Assembly: GCF_037892195.1 (NCBI RefSeq)
Contig: NZ_JATACI010000002.1
Location: 2,976,001 to 3,040,000, forward strand
Length of the DNA stretch: 64,000 bases
Reading direction: 5' to 3'
From: Yoonia sp. GPGPB17
GTDB taxonomy: Bacteria > Pseudomonadota > Alphaproteobacteria > Rhodobacterales > Rhodobacteraceae
The notes under the pieces were generated by a model, which had not been told where the DNA came from, ran no database searches, and was given only the letters and a program-made list of their open reading frames with translations. Positions 35,768-45,178 of the stretch are shown piece by piece (positions within the stretch are counted from its first letter, which is position 1; every line of letters starts with the position of its first letter). The position numbers and the translations under genes were made by a program.

Positions 35768-36663
35768 TGAACCTGCGTCGTTTCTCTCTGATCGCGGTGC
35801 CCTATTTCTGGCTGTTGGGGCTGTTTCTGGTCCCCTTCCTGATCGTCTTTAAGATATCGCTGTCAGACATCGCCCTGTCGATCCCGCCCTATACGCCGAC
35901 GCTGGAACTGTCCGAGGGTTGGGCGGGTTTCAGGGATATGCTGTCGCAGCTCGACTTTGAGAATTTTGAGTTTCTGGCCACCGATGATCTCTATTGGAAA
36001 AGCTATCTATCCAGCGTCCAGATTGCCTTTATCTCAACCTTCATCTGCCTGATGATCGGCTTTCCCATTGCTTATGGTATGGCGAACGCGCCAAAGGAAT
36101 GGCAGCCGACCCTGATGCTCTTGGTGATCCTGCCGTTCTGGACCAGCTTTTTGATCCGGGTGTATTCCCTGATTGGTATTCTTAGCCAGGAGGGGATGCT
36201 GAACCAGTTCCTGATGTGGCTGGGGGTGATCAACGAACCGCTGACGATCCTGAACACCAATGTCGCGGTCTATATCGGCATTGTCTATACCTACTGCCCG
36301 TTCATGATCCTGCCGATCTATGCGACGCTGATCAAACTAGACGGCTCGCTGCTGGAAGCGGCAGAGGATTTAGGGTGTTCGCGGACCGAGGCGTTCTGGC
36401 GCATTACTGTCCCGCTGTCCAAGGCGGGTATCATCGCGGGCTGTTTCCTCGTCTTCATACCTGCGCTGGGCGAGTTTGTGATCCCATCACTGCTCGGCGG
36501 GTCAGAGACGCTGATGATTGGCAAGGTCCTTTACGAAGAGTTCTTCGCCAATCGTGACTGGCCGGTTGCCGGTGCGGTTGCCGTCATCCTGCTCTTGATC
36601 CTGATCATCCCCATCGTCCTCTATCAGCGCAACGAACAAAGACAGTTGGAGGCCGAGACATGA
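35767..36663 (+). CDS. potH: polyamine ABC transporter permease, PotH/PotB type
   Basis: A 298-residue inner-membrane permease starting MNLRRFSLIAVPYFWLL, with about six helices and the conserved EAA loop SLLEAAEDLGCSRTEAFWRITVPLSK at about residues 195-220. The ATG at 35767 is overlapped by the potG stop (TGATG). It pairs with the next gene product to make the channel. The stop overlaps the next start (ATGA at 36660-36663). Confidence 0.92.
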   Translation: MNLRRFSLIAVPYFWLLGLFLVPFLIVFKISLSDIALSIPPYTPTLELSEGWAGFRDMLSQLDFENFEFLATDDLYWKSYLSSVQIAFISTFICLMIGFPIAYGMANAPKEWQPTLMLLVILPFWTSFLIRVYSLIGILSQEGMLNQFLMWLGVINEPLTILNTNVAVYIGIVYTYCPFMILPIYATLIKLDGSLLEAAEDLGCSRTEAFWRITVPLSKAGIIAGCFLVFIPALGEFVIPSLLGGSETLMIGKVLYEEFFANRDWPVAGAVAVILLLILIIPIVLYQRNEQRQLEAET

Positions 36664-37481
36664 GGCGGCTGACATGGTTCAATGCGACCTCGCTGACGTT
36701 GGGGTTTGCCTTCCTATATATTCCGATGATCGTGGTCATCATCTACAGCTTTAACGAAAGCCGCCTGGTCACCGTCTGGGGTGGCTTTTCGACGAAATGG
36801 TATGGTGAGCTGTTTCAAAATGAAGCCTTCCTTGATGCGGCTTGGGTCACGTTTAAGGTTGGTTTCTTCTCGTCCATCATTGCGACCATCCTTGGTACGA
36901 TGGGGGCCTATGTGCTGGTCCGCGGTGGGCGGTTCTTTGGGCGCACGTTGTTTTCAGGGATGATCTATGCGCCTTTGGTTATGCCTGAAGTGATCACTGG
37001 TTTATCGTTGCTGCTGCTTTTCATCTCTATCGGATTGGATCGTGGGTTGTTCACGATCATCCTAGCCCACGCAACATTTTCAATGTGCTATGTCTCGGTC
37101 GTGGTCAGCTCGCGTTTGGTCAGCTTCGACCGGTCGGTTGAGGAGGCAGCGCTTGACCTTGGCTGTACACCGTTCGAGGCATTTCGCCTCGTCACGCTGC
37201 CCATCATCGCGCCTGCTGTGATCTCAGGCTGGCTTTTGGCCCTCACGCTGTCGCTTGATGACCTTGTGATTGCATCATTTGTCGCTGGCCCATCGGCCAC
37301 CACTCTGCCAATCAAGGTGTTCAGTTCGATCCGCCTTGGCGTCAGCCCCGAGATCAACGCGCTTTCGACCATACTGATTGGTTTGGTGACGATCGGAACA
37401 ATTATCGCATCGCTGACAACAAAACGGGCCGTGATGTGCCGTAAGCGGCGCGAAGAACAGATGGCCGAGCAGGCAGGCTAA
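36660..37481 (+). CDS. potI: polyamine ABC transporter permease, PotI/PotC type
   Basis: A 273-residue permease. The N-terminal PMIVVIIYSFNESRLVTVWGGFSTKWY and the EAA loop SVEEAALDLGCTPFEAFRLVTLPII are typical of PotC/PotI. About six membrane segments are visible. The start overlaps the previous stop by four bases. It is the last gene of the transporter operon and is convergent with the TetR gene, with 18 bases between the stops. Confidence 0.92.
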   Translation: MRRLTWFNATSLTLGFAFLYIPMIVVIIYSFNESRLVTVWGGFSTKWYGELFQNEAFLDAAWVTFKVGFFSSIIATILGTMGAYVLVRGGRFFGRTLFSGMIYAPLVMPEVITGLSLLLLFISIGLDRGLFTIILAHATFSMCYVSVVVSSRLVSFDRSVEEAALDLGCTPFEAFRLVTLPIIAPAVISGWLLALTLSLDDLVIASFVAGPSATTLPIKVFSSIRLGVSPEINALSTILIGLVTIGTIIASLTTKRAVMCRKRREEQMAEQAG

Positions 37482-37499
37482 GATACGACCTCAAGTCAG

Positions 37500-38116
37500 T
37501 TAGCTTGCCTCGGGCACGATCCGGCGTGCAATCTCTACGAGAAGTGTTTCCAAATCCTTGGGCATTTTGCCATCTGATAGCTTGCCATCAATGCTCAGGA
37601 ACGACAGACCGTGCACAAAGCTCCACAGCATCAGGGCCCTTTGGCGGTCATCATCAATGATCTCAGTACGCCCGTGGCATTTCGCGACCTCGAGCTGAAC
37701 GACAGAGAATTTCTGATCGCCGAGATTATATAGCGCGTCATCTTTTTCCGTTTCGCCAGACCACGTAAACATCAGCCGGAAAACGCCGGGTTCGGTTGTG
37801 GCGAACCGGATATAGACTCGCCCCAGTGCGATGATCCGTTCCCGGGTTCCTTCGGGGTGGGGGCCAACTCTGCCAACATCTGCTCGGACTGGCGGATCAT
37901 ACCCGCGGCGGCCACTTCGCGCAGCATCTCGGTCTTGTCCTTGAAATGCTTGTAGGGCGCGGCCGTCGATACACCCGCACGGCGACAGGCCTCTGAGACA
38001 GAGAAGTGATCGGGGCCTTTTTCTTCGACCAATTGGCGCGTGGCTTCGATAAGCTGTGATCTTAAATCGCCGTGATGATAAGATGTGCGTTTGTGCGCAT
38101 TCTGCTCAGTTTTCAT
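37500..38116 (-). CDS. TetR-family regulator, frameshifted as read
   Basis: From ATG 38116 (MKTEQNAHKRTSYHHGDLR) the helix-turn-helix is at residues 38-58 (VSEACRRAGVSTAAPYKHF). The frame breaks at the G5 run 37859-37863 (coding strand CCCCC), where one more base restores the effector domain (PEGTRERIIALGRVYIRF then VFRLMFTWSGE). Corrected length is 205 residues. It is divergent from the RND adaptor gene with a 16-bp perfect palindrome between them, so it is the probable repressor of the pump. Confidence 0.87.
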
Positions 38117-38162
38117 GATCCAATCTCTTTCATGCTCCGTAACACTTGTCAAAGTGAGAAGT

Positions 38163-38178
38163 TCTAACATATGTTAGA
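38163..38178. promoter_or_regulatory. perfect 16-bp palindrome, likely TetR operator
   Basis: TCTAACATATGTTAGA is an exact inverted repeat centred between the divergent TetR and RND adaptor genes, 28-43 bases ahead of the adaptor ATG. A further half-site CTAACAT occurs at 38183-38189. Such 16-bp palindromes are typical operators of TetR-type efflux repressors. Confidence 0.7.
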
Positions 38179-38205
38179 GGCGCTAACATTGCGAGAGGGT
38201 GAGTT

Positions 38206-39333
38206 ATGTCAAAAGGAATAGTATCGCGCATTCTGCGTCGGATCGGTGTCATTGTCGGAACTGCTCTTGCAATCGCGATGGCGGTTGGGGCGGTGATGTT
38301 TGGTTCTGATGCCTTGGCCAAGCGCGTCGAAAATACACCTCCTCCGACACCTGCGACGCTGACTGCTGTCGCTGTTTCATCCGTTCAGTTTGAGGATCAC
38401 TACACAACGACCCGCCGGTTCCTGGGCCAGGTTGAGGCGACAGCAGATGCGGCCCTATCGTTTGAGTTGGGTGGCCGGTTGGCCGAGCTGACCGTTAATG
38501 AAGGTGAAAGCGTCACCAAAGGCGCAGTAATCGCGCGGCTGGACACGGCTTTGTTGGAGGCCGAGCGGCAACGATTGGCCGCATCGAAAGATGCCACGCG
38601 CGCGCAGCTTACGTTTGCCGAAACGCGGCTGACCCGGGCAGAGCAACTATTGGACGAAGGATTCTCAAGCCAGGAAACGCTGGACCAAGCACGTGCGACC
38701 CGTGATGAGCTGGTAAGCCGGATTGCGGAGATAGATGCAGGTTTGACGAGTGTCACGATTAACGTTGAAAAGTCCGAACTGCGTGCTCCATTTGACGGGC
38801 GCGTAGGCGCGCTGGACGTTGAGGTGTCTGAAACGGTTAGTCCGGGTCAGATGATCGTTTCCCTGATTGAAATTGGCGATCCTATTGTCCGCGTGGGCCT
38901 GCCGCTCAGTTTGATGGAGGCCGATCTGCAGGGCGTGAAGATCGAAACAGCAGGGCAACAACATCAAGCGCGGCTGCTGCAACTACGCCCCGACATCGAC
39001 CCGACAACGCGCACCCGGACGGCACTGTTTGCGCTGGATACCCAAGCGATGCTGACCTTTGGCCAGACTGCGACTCTGCTGGTTAATGTCACGGTGCCAG
39101 TGCAAGGCGCATGGGTTACGCTGGATGCGTTGCAGCAAGGCTCTGGCAGTATCTGGACGGTTCTGGTCGTCGAGGACAACATCGTGCGGACTGCCGCAGT
39201 CGAGGTGTTGTTTCAGCAAAGCGACCGCGCTTTTGTGCAAGGCAGTTTTGCCGAAGGCACAAAGTTGATCCGCACCGGTGCGCACCGTGTCGTACCTGGT
39301 CAGCAAGTGCAGATCTTGGGCGATGAGGCTTAA
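38206..39333 (+). CDS. RND efflux periplasmic adaptor (membrane fusion protein)
   Basis: A 375-residue HlyD/AcrA-type adaptor. One N-terminal membrane segment (RIGVIVGTALAIAMAVGAVMFG) anchors it, followed by the lipoyl half-motif (GQVEATADAALSFELGGRLAELTVNEGESVTKGAVIARLD), a coiled-coil hairpin of about 80 residues and the second lipoyl half (SELRAPFDGRVGALDVEVSETVSPGQMI). It links the inner-membrane pump to an outer-membrane channel, which is not encoded nearby. It ends one base before the pump gene. Confidence 0.9.
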   Translation: MSKGIVSRILRRIGVIVGTALAIAMAVGAVMFGSDALAKRVENTPPPTPATLTAVAVSSVQFEDHYTTTRRFLGQVEATADAALSFELGGRLAELTVNEGESVTKGAVIARLDTALLEAERQRLAASKDATRAQLTFAETRLTRAEQLLDEGFSSQETLDQARATRDELVSRIAEIDAGLTSVTINVEKSELRAPFDGRVGALDVEVSETVSPGQMIVSLIEIGDPIVRVGLPLSLMEADLQGVKIETAGQQHQARLLQLRPDIDPTTRTRTALFALDTQAMLTFGQTATLLVNVTVPVQGAWVTLDALQQGSGSIWTVLVVEDNIVRTAAVEVLFQQSDRAFVQGSFAEGTKLIRTGAHRVVPGQQVQILGDEA

Positions 39334-39334
39334 G

Positions 39335-42300
39335 ATGCTCAGCACGCTCACTTTTCGTCAGCCGCGCCTTGTCGCGCTGATTTTGCTGGTTTTGATTTCG
39401 GCAGGCATGTCGTCGTTCCTGTCCTTGGGGCGGCAAGAAGACCCAACGATCACCAACCTTTTTGCCTCGGTCACAACCCAATTTCCGGGCGCAGACCCGG
39501 CACGGGTTGAAACGCTTGTCACCGCCGAAATTGAAGAAGAACTGCAATCCATTGCAGAGGTAGATGTGATCGGATCGGTTTCGCGCTCTGGCGTGTCGGT
39601 CGTATCCATTGAGTTGCTGCAAACGCTTGATGATGCGACAATTGAACAGGTGTGGTCCGAGGCGCGTGACGCGGTGGAAGCCGCGCGCCGCAACTTCCCC
39701 GCTGGGGTGTTGCCCCCTGATTTCGATGCCGAAGGAATATCATCCTACTCTGCCGTCGTGGCTGTCACGGCTGACCACGCAGACGTTCCTCATGCGATTG
39801 TCGCAGCACATGCCGACGCGCTTGCTGACCGGTTGCGCACTATTCCCTCAACACGGGCCGTTGATCTGTTCGGGGAACCAGAGACCGAGGTTCTGGTGAC
39901 AGTCGATCCGCAGGCGGCTGCAAATCTGGGTTTGACGGCGCAGGATATCTCGGGCCTGATCAGTGCGGCGGATGGCAAGGTGCAGGCGGGCCGCGTGCAA
40001 AGCGATGCTGTCAATCTGACCATCAACATTTCTGGCGCAATCGAAACGCTGGAGCGTCTGGGCGATGTTGTTTTGCGTCAAAATGCGGATGGTGCGACCG
40101 TTGCCCTGGCGGACATCGCGACCATTACGCGCGACGCGCGAGAACCTGCCAGCGAAATGGCGATTGCCAATGGCAAGCGTGCGATCCTTGTCGGTGTTCT
40201 GGCGCAGGATGGTGTGCAGATCGACCGTTGGATGGGCTTTGTGCGTGACGAACTGCAAGCCGGGGCGGTGGCTGTTCCGGTTGGTCTGTCTGAGACGCTG
40301 ATGTTTGATCAAAGCACCTATACCGCTGATCGTCTGGCCGAGGTGGGGGTCAACATGGCCATTGGTGTCACATTGGTCGTGCTCGTTCTCTTTGTCACAC
40401 TCGGCCTGCGGGCCGCGGCGATTGTCGCTGTTGTGCTGCCGGTTGTATCGCTGGCCACGCTGGCCAGCATGAACTTCATTGGCCTGCCTATTCACCAGAT
40501 GTCGGTAACTGGTCTGATCGTGGCCCTTGGCCTTTTGGTCGATGCCGCCATCGTGATGGTTGATGAGGTACGCCAACGTCTTGGGCGCGGCATGGATCGG
40601 GCGACGGCGGTCGGTGATGCGGTCAACCGGCTAGCGGCCCCCTTACTGGCCTCTACCGTCACGACTGCGCTGTCGTTTACGCCGATGATTTTGCTGCCGG
40701 GCCCGGCGGGCGACTTTGTAGGTTCCATCGCGATTGCCGTCGTCCTGATGCTGGTCTGGTCATTGTTTGTTGCGCTCACCGTGACGCCCGCATTAGCAGG
40801 ATGGTTCCTGAAAGGCGGTAAGCCAGCGGGTTTGCAGGTTCCATTGCTGGGCCGCGCGTTTTCGGCACTGATCAATCTGTCGGTGCGTAACCCCGTGCGA
40901 TCTATGGCGCTTGCGTTGGTCTTGCCCGTCCTTGGCTTTGCCGCTTTCCCGACACTTACGGCGCAGTTCTTTCCGGGGGTGGAGCGTGACCAGTTCTACA
41001 TCGAAATTGACATGCCGCCCGGTACGGCTATCGCAGAAACCGCGACAGTTGCGCGCGAGATCGATGCGCGTCTGGCTGAAAGTGAAGGGGTGGATCGCGT
41101 TTATTGGTCATTGGGTCAATCTGGCCCCGCGTTCTATTACAACATCACCAGTGGCCGTTCGGCTGAACCTGCCTATGCACAAGCCATGGTCAAAACGATC
41201 ACAGCGGAAGATGCCGCGCGCATTGTGCCGGAATTGCAGGATACGCTTGATCTGGCTTATCCGCAGGCACGCATTATCGTGCGTGACTTGGTCCAAGGTC
41301 CTCCTGTCGCTGCCCCTATCGAAGTGCGCCTTGTTGGCCCTGATCTGAATGTGCTGCGTGATCTGGGAAATGAGGCGCGGGCGATTATGGCCGACCTGCC
41401 TTTGGTTACGCAGGTACGGGCGGGTGTGGTCAGCGGTGCGCCACAGCTGCGTTATGAAATCAACGAACCTGCTGTACGGTTATTGGGAATGAACCTGACA
41501 GATGTTGCAGCGCAGCTTGAGGCCGGGCTGGTTGGTGTGACCGGTGGCAGCCTTGTCGAAGGGACAGATCAACTGCCGGTGCGAGTGCGCTTTGGCGATG
41601 ATTTGCGCAGCGATCTTGAGGGGGTCAATGACCTGCCTATTTTGCTGCCAAACGCTGTGGCCCTTTCCGGTACTGGCGCGTTACCGGTGGTCCCTTTCTC
41701 CGAGTTGGCGGTCACTGTGCTTGAGCCCGCGGAAAGCGTGATCACGCGGCGCAACGGTGAGCGGGTCAACACGGTGCAGGCCTTTATCGTTCCCGGTGTC
41801 TTGCCGGAAGAGGCATTGCAGGATGTACTTGCTGCGCTGGATGCCCGTGGCTTTGATGTGCCGCTGGGCTATCGGATCGAGTTGGGCGGCGATAGTGATG
41901 CGCGTTCGGATACCGTCGGGAACCTGCTGGCATCCGTAGGTCTGATTGTGACGCTGACGATCGCCACAATTGTACTGACCTTCAATTCCTTCCGGTTGAC
42001 GGCGATTGCCTTGGTGGTTTGCGTTCTATCGGCAGGTCTGTCGATGTTGTCACTTGCGGTGATGCAATTCCCCTTCGGCATCAACGCGATCATTGGCGTG
42101 ATCGGGTCAATCGGTGTGTCGATAAATGCCGCAATAATCATTCTGACCGGTCTGAAGGGTGACCCGGACGCTGCTGCTGGTGATACTGACGCCATCGCGC
42201 GGGTGGTGACCGGGTCAAGCTTTAAGCATATCACGTCGACGACGATCACGACCTTTGGTGGCTTCTTGCCTTTGATTTTGGCGGGCGGTGGCTTTTGGCC

Positions 42301-42440
42301 GCCCTTTGCCGTCGCCATTGCGGGCGGTGTGATGTTGTCTGCTGTGATTTCTTTCTTCTTTACGCTAAGCAGCCTTCACGCTGATCTACCGGACAAAGCA
42401 AGTGGATCAGGGCAGTGCGGCTTTGGTGAGCGCGGCTTAG
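39335..42440 (+). CDS. RND-family efflux pump, frameshifted near the C-terminus
   Basis: Starts at ATG 39335 (MLSTLTFRQPRLVALIL). Twelve hydrophobic helices, two large periplasmic loops and the GRQEDP N-loop mark it as an AcrB/MexF-type transporter; GLLVDAAIVMVDEVRQRLG contains the helix-4 proton-relay aspartates. Near the end the sequence CGCTAAGCAG (42363-42372) breaks the frame, where CTGGCAG (T-L-A-A-F) fits; one base over it reads LIYRTKQVDQGSAALVSAA and stops at TAG 42438-42440. Corrected length is 1034 residues, normal. Without correction it would run on into the convergent FkbM gene to 42568, which is implausible. Confidence 0.92.
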
Positions 42441-42470
42441 GTCGGCTTCAAGTTTTGCCCTCTGCCGTAA

Positions 42471-43220
42471 TCACCGGAGCCGCGCGAATACATCGCCGGA
42501 GTTCGCCCGCATCGGTAGCCTTGCGATCTGTGACTGTAATGTTGGCGCGTCGGCCCAGTCTGGATTGACGAAAGCATGATCCTCGCCCAGGCTGACGTTG
42601 AACTCATAGTCACCAAGGTGGCGCATTTGGGTCAGGCAATCCAGTGCGACGTCCTTTTGAATCGTCGTGAACTCAAACGACAGTGCAGGGGGCCGGTGCG
42701 TCAGGCCCTTAAGCACCTCCAGCTCATGCCCCTCTACATCAATCTTCACAAAATCCGGGACGCCATATTGCGCAATCAGCGCATCCAGAGTGATGGTATT
42801 GACGGTGATCCGACTATCCCAAACCTGCCCTTCCCATTGCGTGGACCGACGCGCCGCTGCGATCAAATCCGACGAGGCGGTGGTGATCGTGGGATTGTCC
42901 GTGTTCACATGCAGATGCAGCTTGCCGGGTTCTGCTCCTACCGCTGTCTGGTGCAGGTTGGCCCGGTCGCATTTGCCATAAAGCAGTCGCAAGGCACGGA
43001 AGATATGCGGTTGCGGCTCTGCGGCGACAACGGTCGCCCCCAGACGTAGAAAGCTGCCAGTGCGGTCACCCACATGGGCACCGATGTCAAAGGCGAGGTC
43101 GCCTTTGGTCACAAATCGCGCATTCAGCCGGTCCATGCGTGCGGTGCGGTCCGCATCGCGGTAGTAGACATTCAGCGATTTATGGATCGCATGTAGATGT
43201 GCTTTGGTTATGGCTGTCAT
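42471..43220 (-). CDS. FkbM-family methyltransferase
   Basis: A 249-residue SAM-dependent methyltransferase. The cofactor motif is FDIGAHVGDRTGSFLRLGA near residue 43, and the FkbM signature VKIDVEGHELEVLKGL is near residue 154. FkbM enzymes often methylate sugar or glycolipid hydroxyls. It is the last of five minus-strand genes in which each start overlaps the preceding stop by four bases. Confidence 0.88.
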   Translation of the reverse strand: MTAITKAHLHAIHKSLNVYYRDADRTARMDRLNARFVTKGDLAFDIGAHVGDRTGSFLRLGATVVAAEPQPHIFRALRLLYGKCDRANLHQTAVGAEPGKLHLHVNTDNPTITTASSDLIAAARRSTQWEGQVWDSRITVNTITLDALIAQYGVPDFVKIDVEGHELEVLKGLTHRPPALSFEFTTIQKDVALDCLTQMRHLGDYEFNVSLGEDHAFVNPDWADAPTLQSQIARLPMRANSGDVFARLR

Positions 43221-44273
43221 GAAGCAGGGGCCTTTGTAGCTGTCAGGGCGGCAGCGGCAGCCGCTGCGGTGTCACGCCAACTGGGCAACGCATGCCCGGC
43301 AGTCTGTGCCGCAATGGCGAGGGTTTTGCGGTTTTCTGGATCGCTCAACAGCCGTCGCAACGCATCGGCAAAAGCCTCTGGCGCGTCAGGTGGCACCAAA
43401 ACTCCGGCACCTGATGGCACGGTATCCGGCACAGCCCCGACATTGCAGGAAATGATCGGCAACCCGTGCACGAGCGCTTCGTCAAAAACGATCCCATAAC
43501 CTTCAAACCGGGTCGCCAGCGCGAAGAGGGTCGCAGACCCGAAAAGCGCCCCCAATTTTGCATCATCAATCTGACCAGTGAGTGTCACACGGTCGCCAAG
43601 GCCGAGCGACAGGCGCAGGTCCGTAAGCTCTTGCGCGTGGTTTGCGTCGAGTGGTGCGCCGACGATCTTGGCCTGCCAATCCAGATCGGTGATCCTGGCC
43701 AAAGCCTTGAGCAGAACATCATGCCCTTTGCGCGGCAATTGGATACCAACCGACAAGATCAGCGGGGGTCGACCGGTCGCGCGACCTCAGAAGGTCGGTC
43801 GGTGCCGGGGCGTGCGATGTGAATGCGGTGCGCTTAAGCACCCCGTAGTCCGACACCAGCAGAGCCGCGGTATGCGGACTGGGCACAATCACTTGAACGG
43901 CATGTGCAAGGTTGGCGCGTTCGCTGTGGTAAAGCTCCCGTGCACGGTCAGGGTCCAGTCCGTTTTCAAGCGCAAGCGGGTGATGGATCAGGGCAACGAT
44001 GGGCGTATGCACCTGTACGACACGGGCTGGATCCATCGCGCCAAAGGCGAGGCCATCAATAATCACGGGGCAGTCGTCGACAATAGTGGCCAGTTGCGCG
44101 AAGGTTGTATCCATATCCTGCGCTGACGGTCCCGGAAAGCTGCCGGGCAAAGCAATATGGGTCACGTCGATGCCCATCGCTCGCAACTCATGCAGTAGCC
44201 TGCGGTCATAGATATACCCTCCAGTCAGCGTGGTCAGATCACCGGGTACGGCAAAAGCGGCGCGCGCGATCAT
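43217..44273 (-). CDS. GT4-family glycosyltransferase, frameshifted as read
   Basis: From ATG 44273 (MIARAAFAVPGDLTTLTGGYIYD) the N-terminal Rossmann domain reads in one frame; it breaks at the G5 run 43764-43768. One base fewer restores PLILSVGIQLPRKGHDVLLKAL and the C-terminal domain with the GT4 E-x7-E region (FALATRFEGYGIVFDEALVHGLPII). Corrected length is 351 residues. It probably adds a hexose to a lipid or glycan in the envelope cluster. Its start and stop overlap neighbours by four bases each. Confidence 0.88.
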
Positions 44274-45178
44274 TTCAGCACCATGGCGATAAGGCCCGGC
44301 AGTACGGCAAGCAGCATGGCGACCCCGAACATCACGCTGGCCGCGACACCTTCGCTAGGTGTGGTGCCAGCAAGAGGCAGAAGAATTGCCGCTGAGCCTT
44401 CTCGGATACCCCAGCCGCTGACGGTGAAAGGGATCAGCATAGAAAATAGGATGACTGGTACGATGGCGACCAGAGCAGCGACGGACAAATGCACCCCGAC
44501 CGCCCATGCGCAAAACCCAAAGGCGGCAAGGTTGCAAAAGGTGATTGCGGCACCCAGCCCGACTTGCCCCGGAAGGGCTCGTCTTGACAGCAGCGCAGCA
44601 TAGAACGGACGCATCCAGCCAGCGAGTGTTGTTCCCAAGATCGCGGGGACCCATTGGCCGAGGACGATCAGTGCAGCAACGGCGCAGCCAACCATGATGA
44701 TTGTGCCAATGGGGGCGGCGATTGACAGGGGCCAATCCAACCCGCCCACTGACAGGTTGGTTACAACAAAAGCGCTAGTCATCGTGATGAACATCGCAAT
44801 TTGTCCCGCCAAACGCTCGAACACTACAGCTTGTGTGGCGACGGCAAGGCCCCCCTGCGCCCGGGCGCGCACCGCTCGGGCGGCGTCACCCACGACAGCG
44901 CCAGGCAGAGCTTGGTTGACGACTTGTGACATAAAATACTCCTTAATCGCGTAGGGTAGCTGCAAGACTTGGCCCAAATGTGCGGCGGTCAGTTTCCAGC
45001 GCAACGCCGATAAGAATGTCTGACAGATCAGAATACCGATAGCCGTCAACAGCCAAAGGGGCTGTGCCTGCGAAAGGATGCGCATGATTTCGGGTCCATC
45101 GGCGGCAGACCACAATAAAGTAATCAGAAGTGCCGTGAACACCAGCTGACCGATGCGCCAAATGCCCGCCCGCGTCAT
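44270..45178 (-). CDS. lysylphosphatidylglycerol synthase-like membrane protein
   Basis: A 302-residue polytopic protein with about eight membrane segments, matching the LPG_synthase_TM (flippase-like, UPF0104) fold without the aminoacyltransferase domain. Typical features are SALRWKLTAAHLGQ, the short charged loop at GDAARAVRARAQGGLA and PFTVSGWGIREGSAAILL. Members are thought to move glycolipids or phospholipids. Its start and stop overlap neighbours by four bases. Confidence 0.85.
   Translation of the reverse strand: MTRAGIWRIGQLVFTALLITLLWSAADGPEIMRILSQAQPLWLLTAIGILICQTFLSALRWKLTAAHLGQVLQLPYAIKEYFMSQVVNQALPGAVVGDAARAVRARAQGGLAVATQAVVFERLAGQIAMFITMTSAFVVTNLSVGGLDWPLSIAAPIGTIIMVGCAVAALIVLGQWVPAILGTTLAGWMRPFYAALLSRRALPGQVGLGAAITFCNLAAFGFCAWAVGVHLSVAALVAIVPVILFSMLIPFTVSGWGIREGSAAILLPLAGTTPSEGVAASVMFGVAMLLAVLPGLIAMVLK

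Noticed and set aside
42441..42568. Extended C-terminus of the RND pump running into FkbM
   Set aside because: The tail has no helix or family pattern and results from the frame break at 42365-42370; the corrected end is at 42440.
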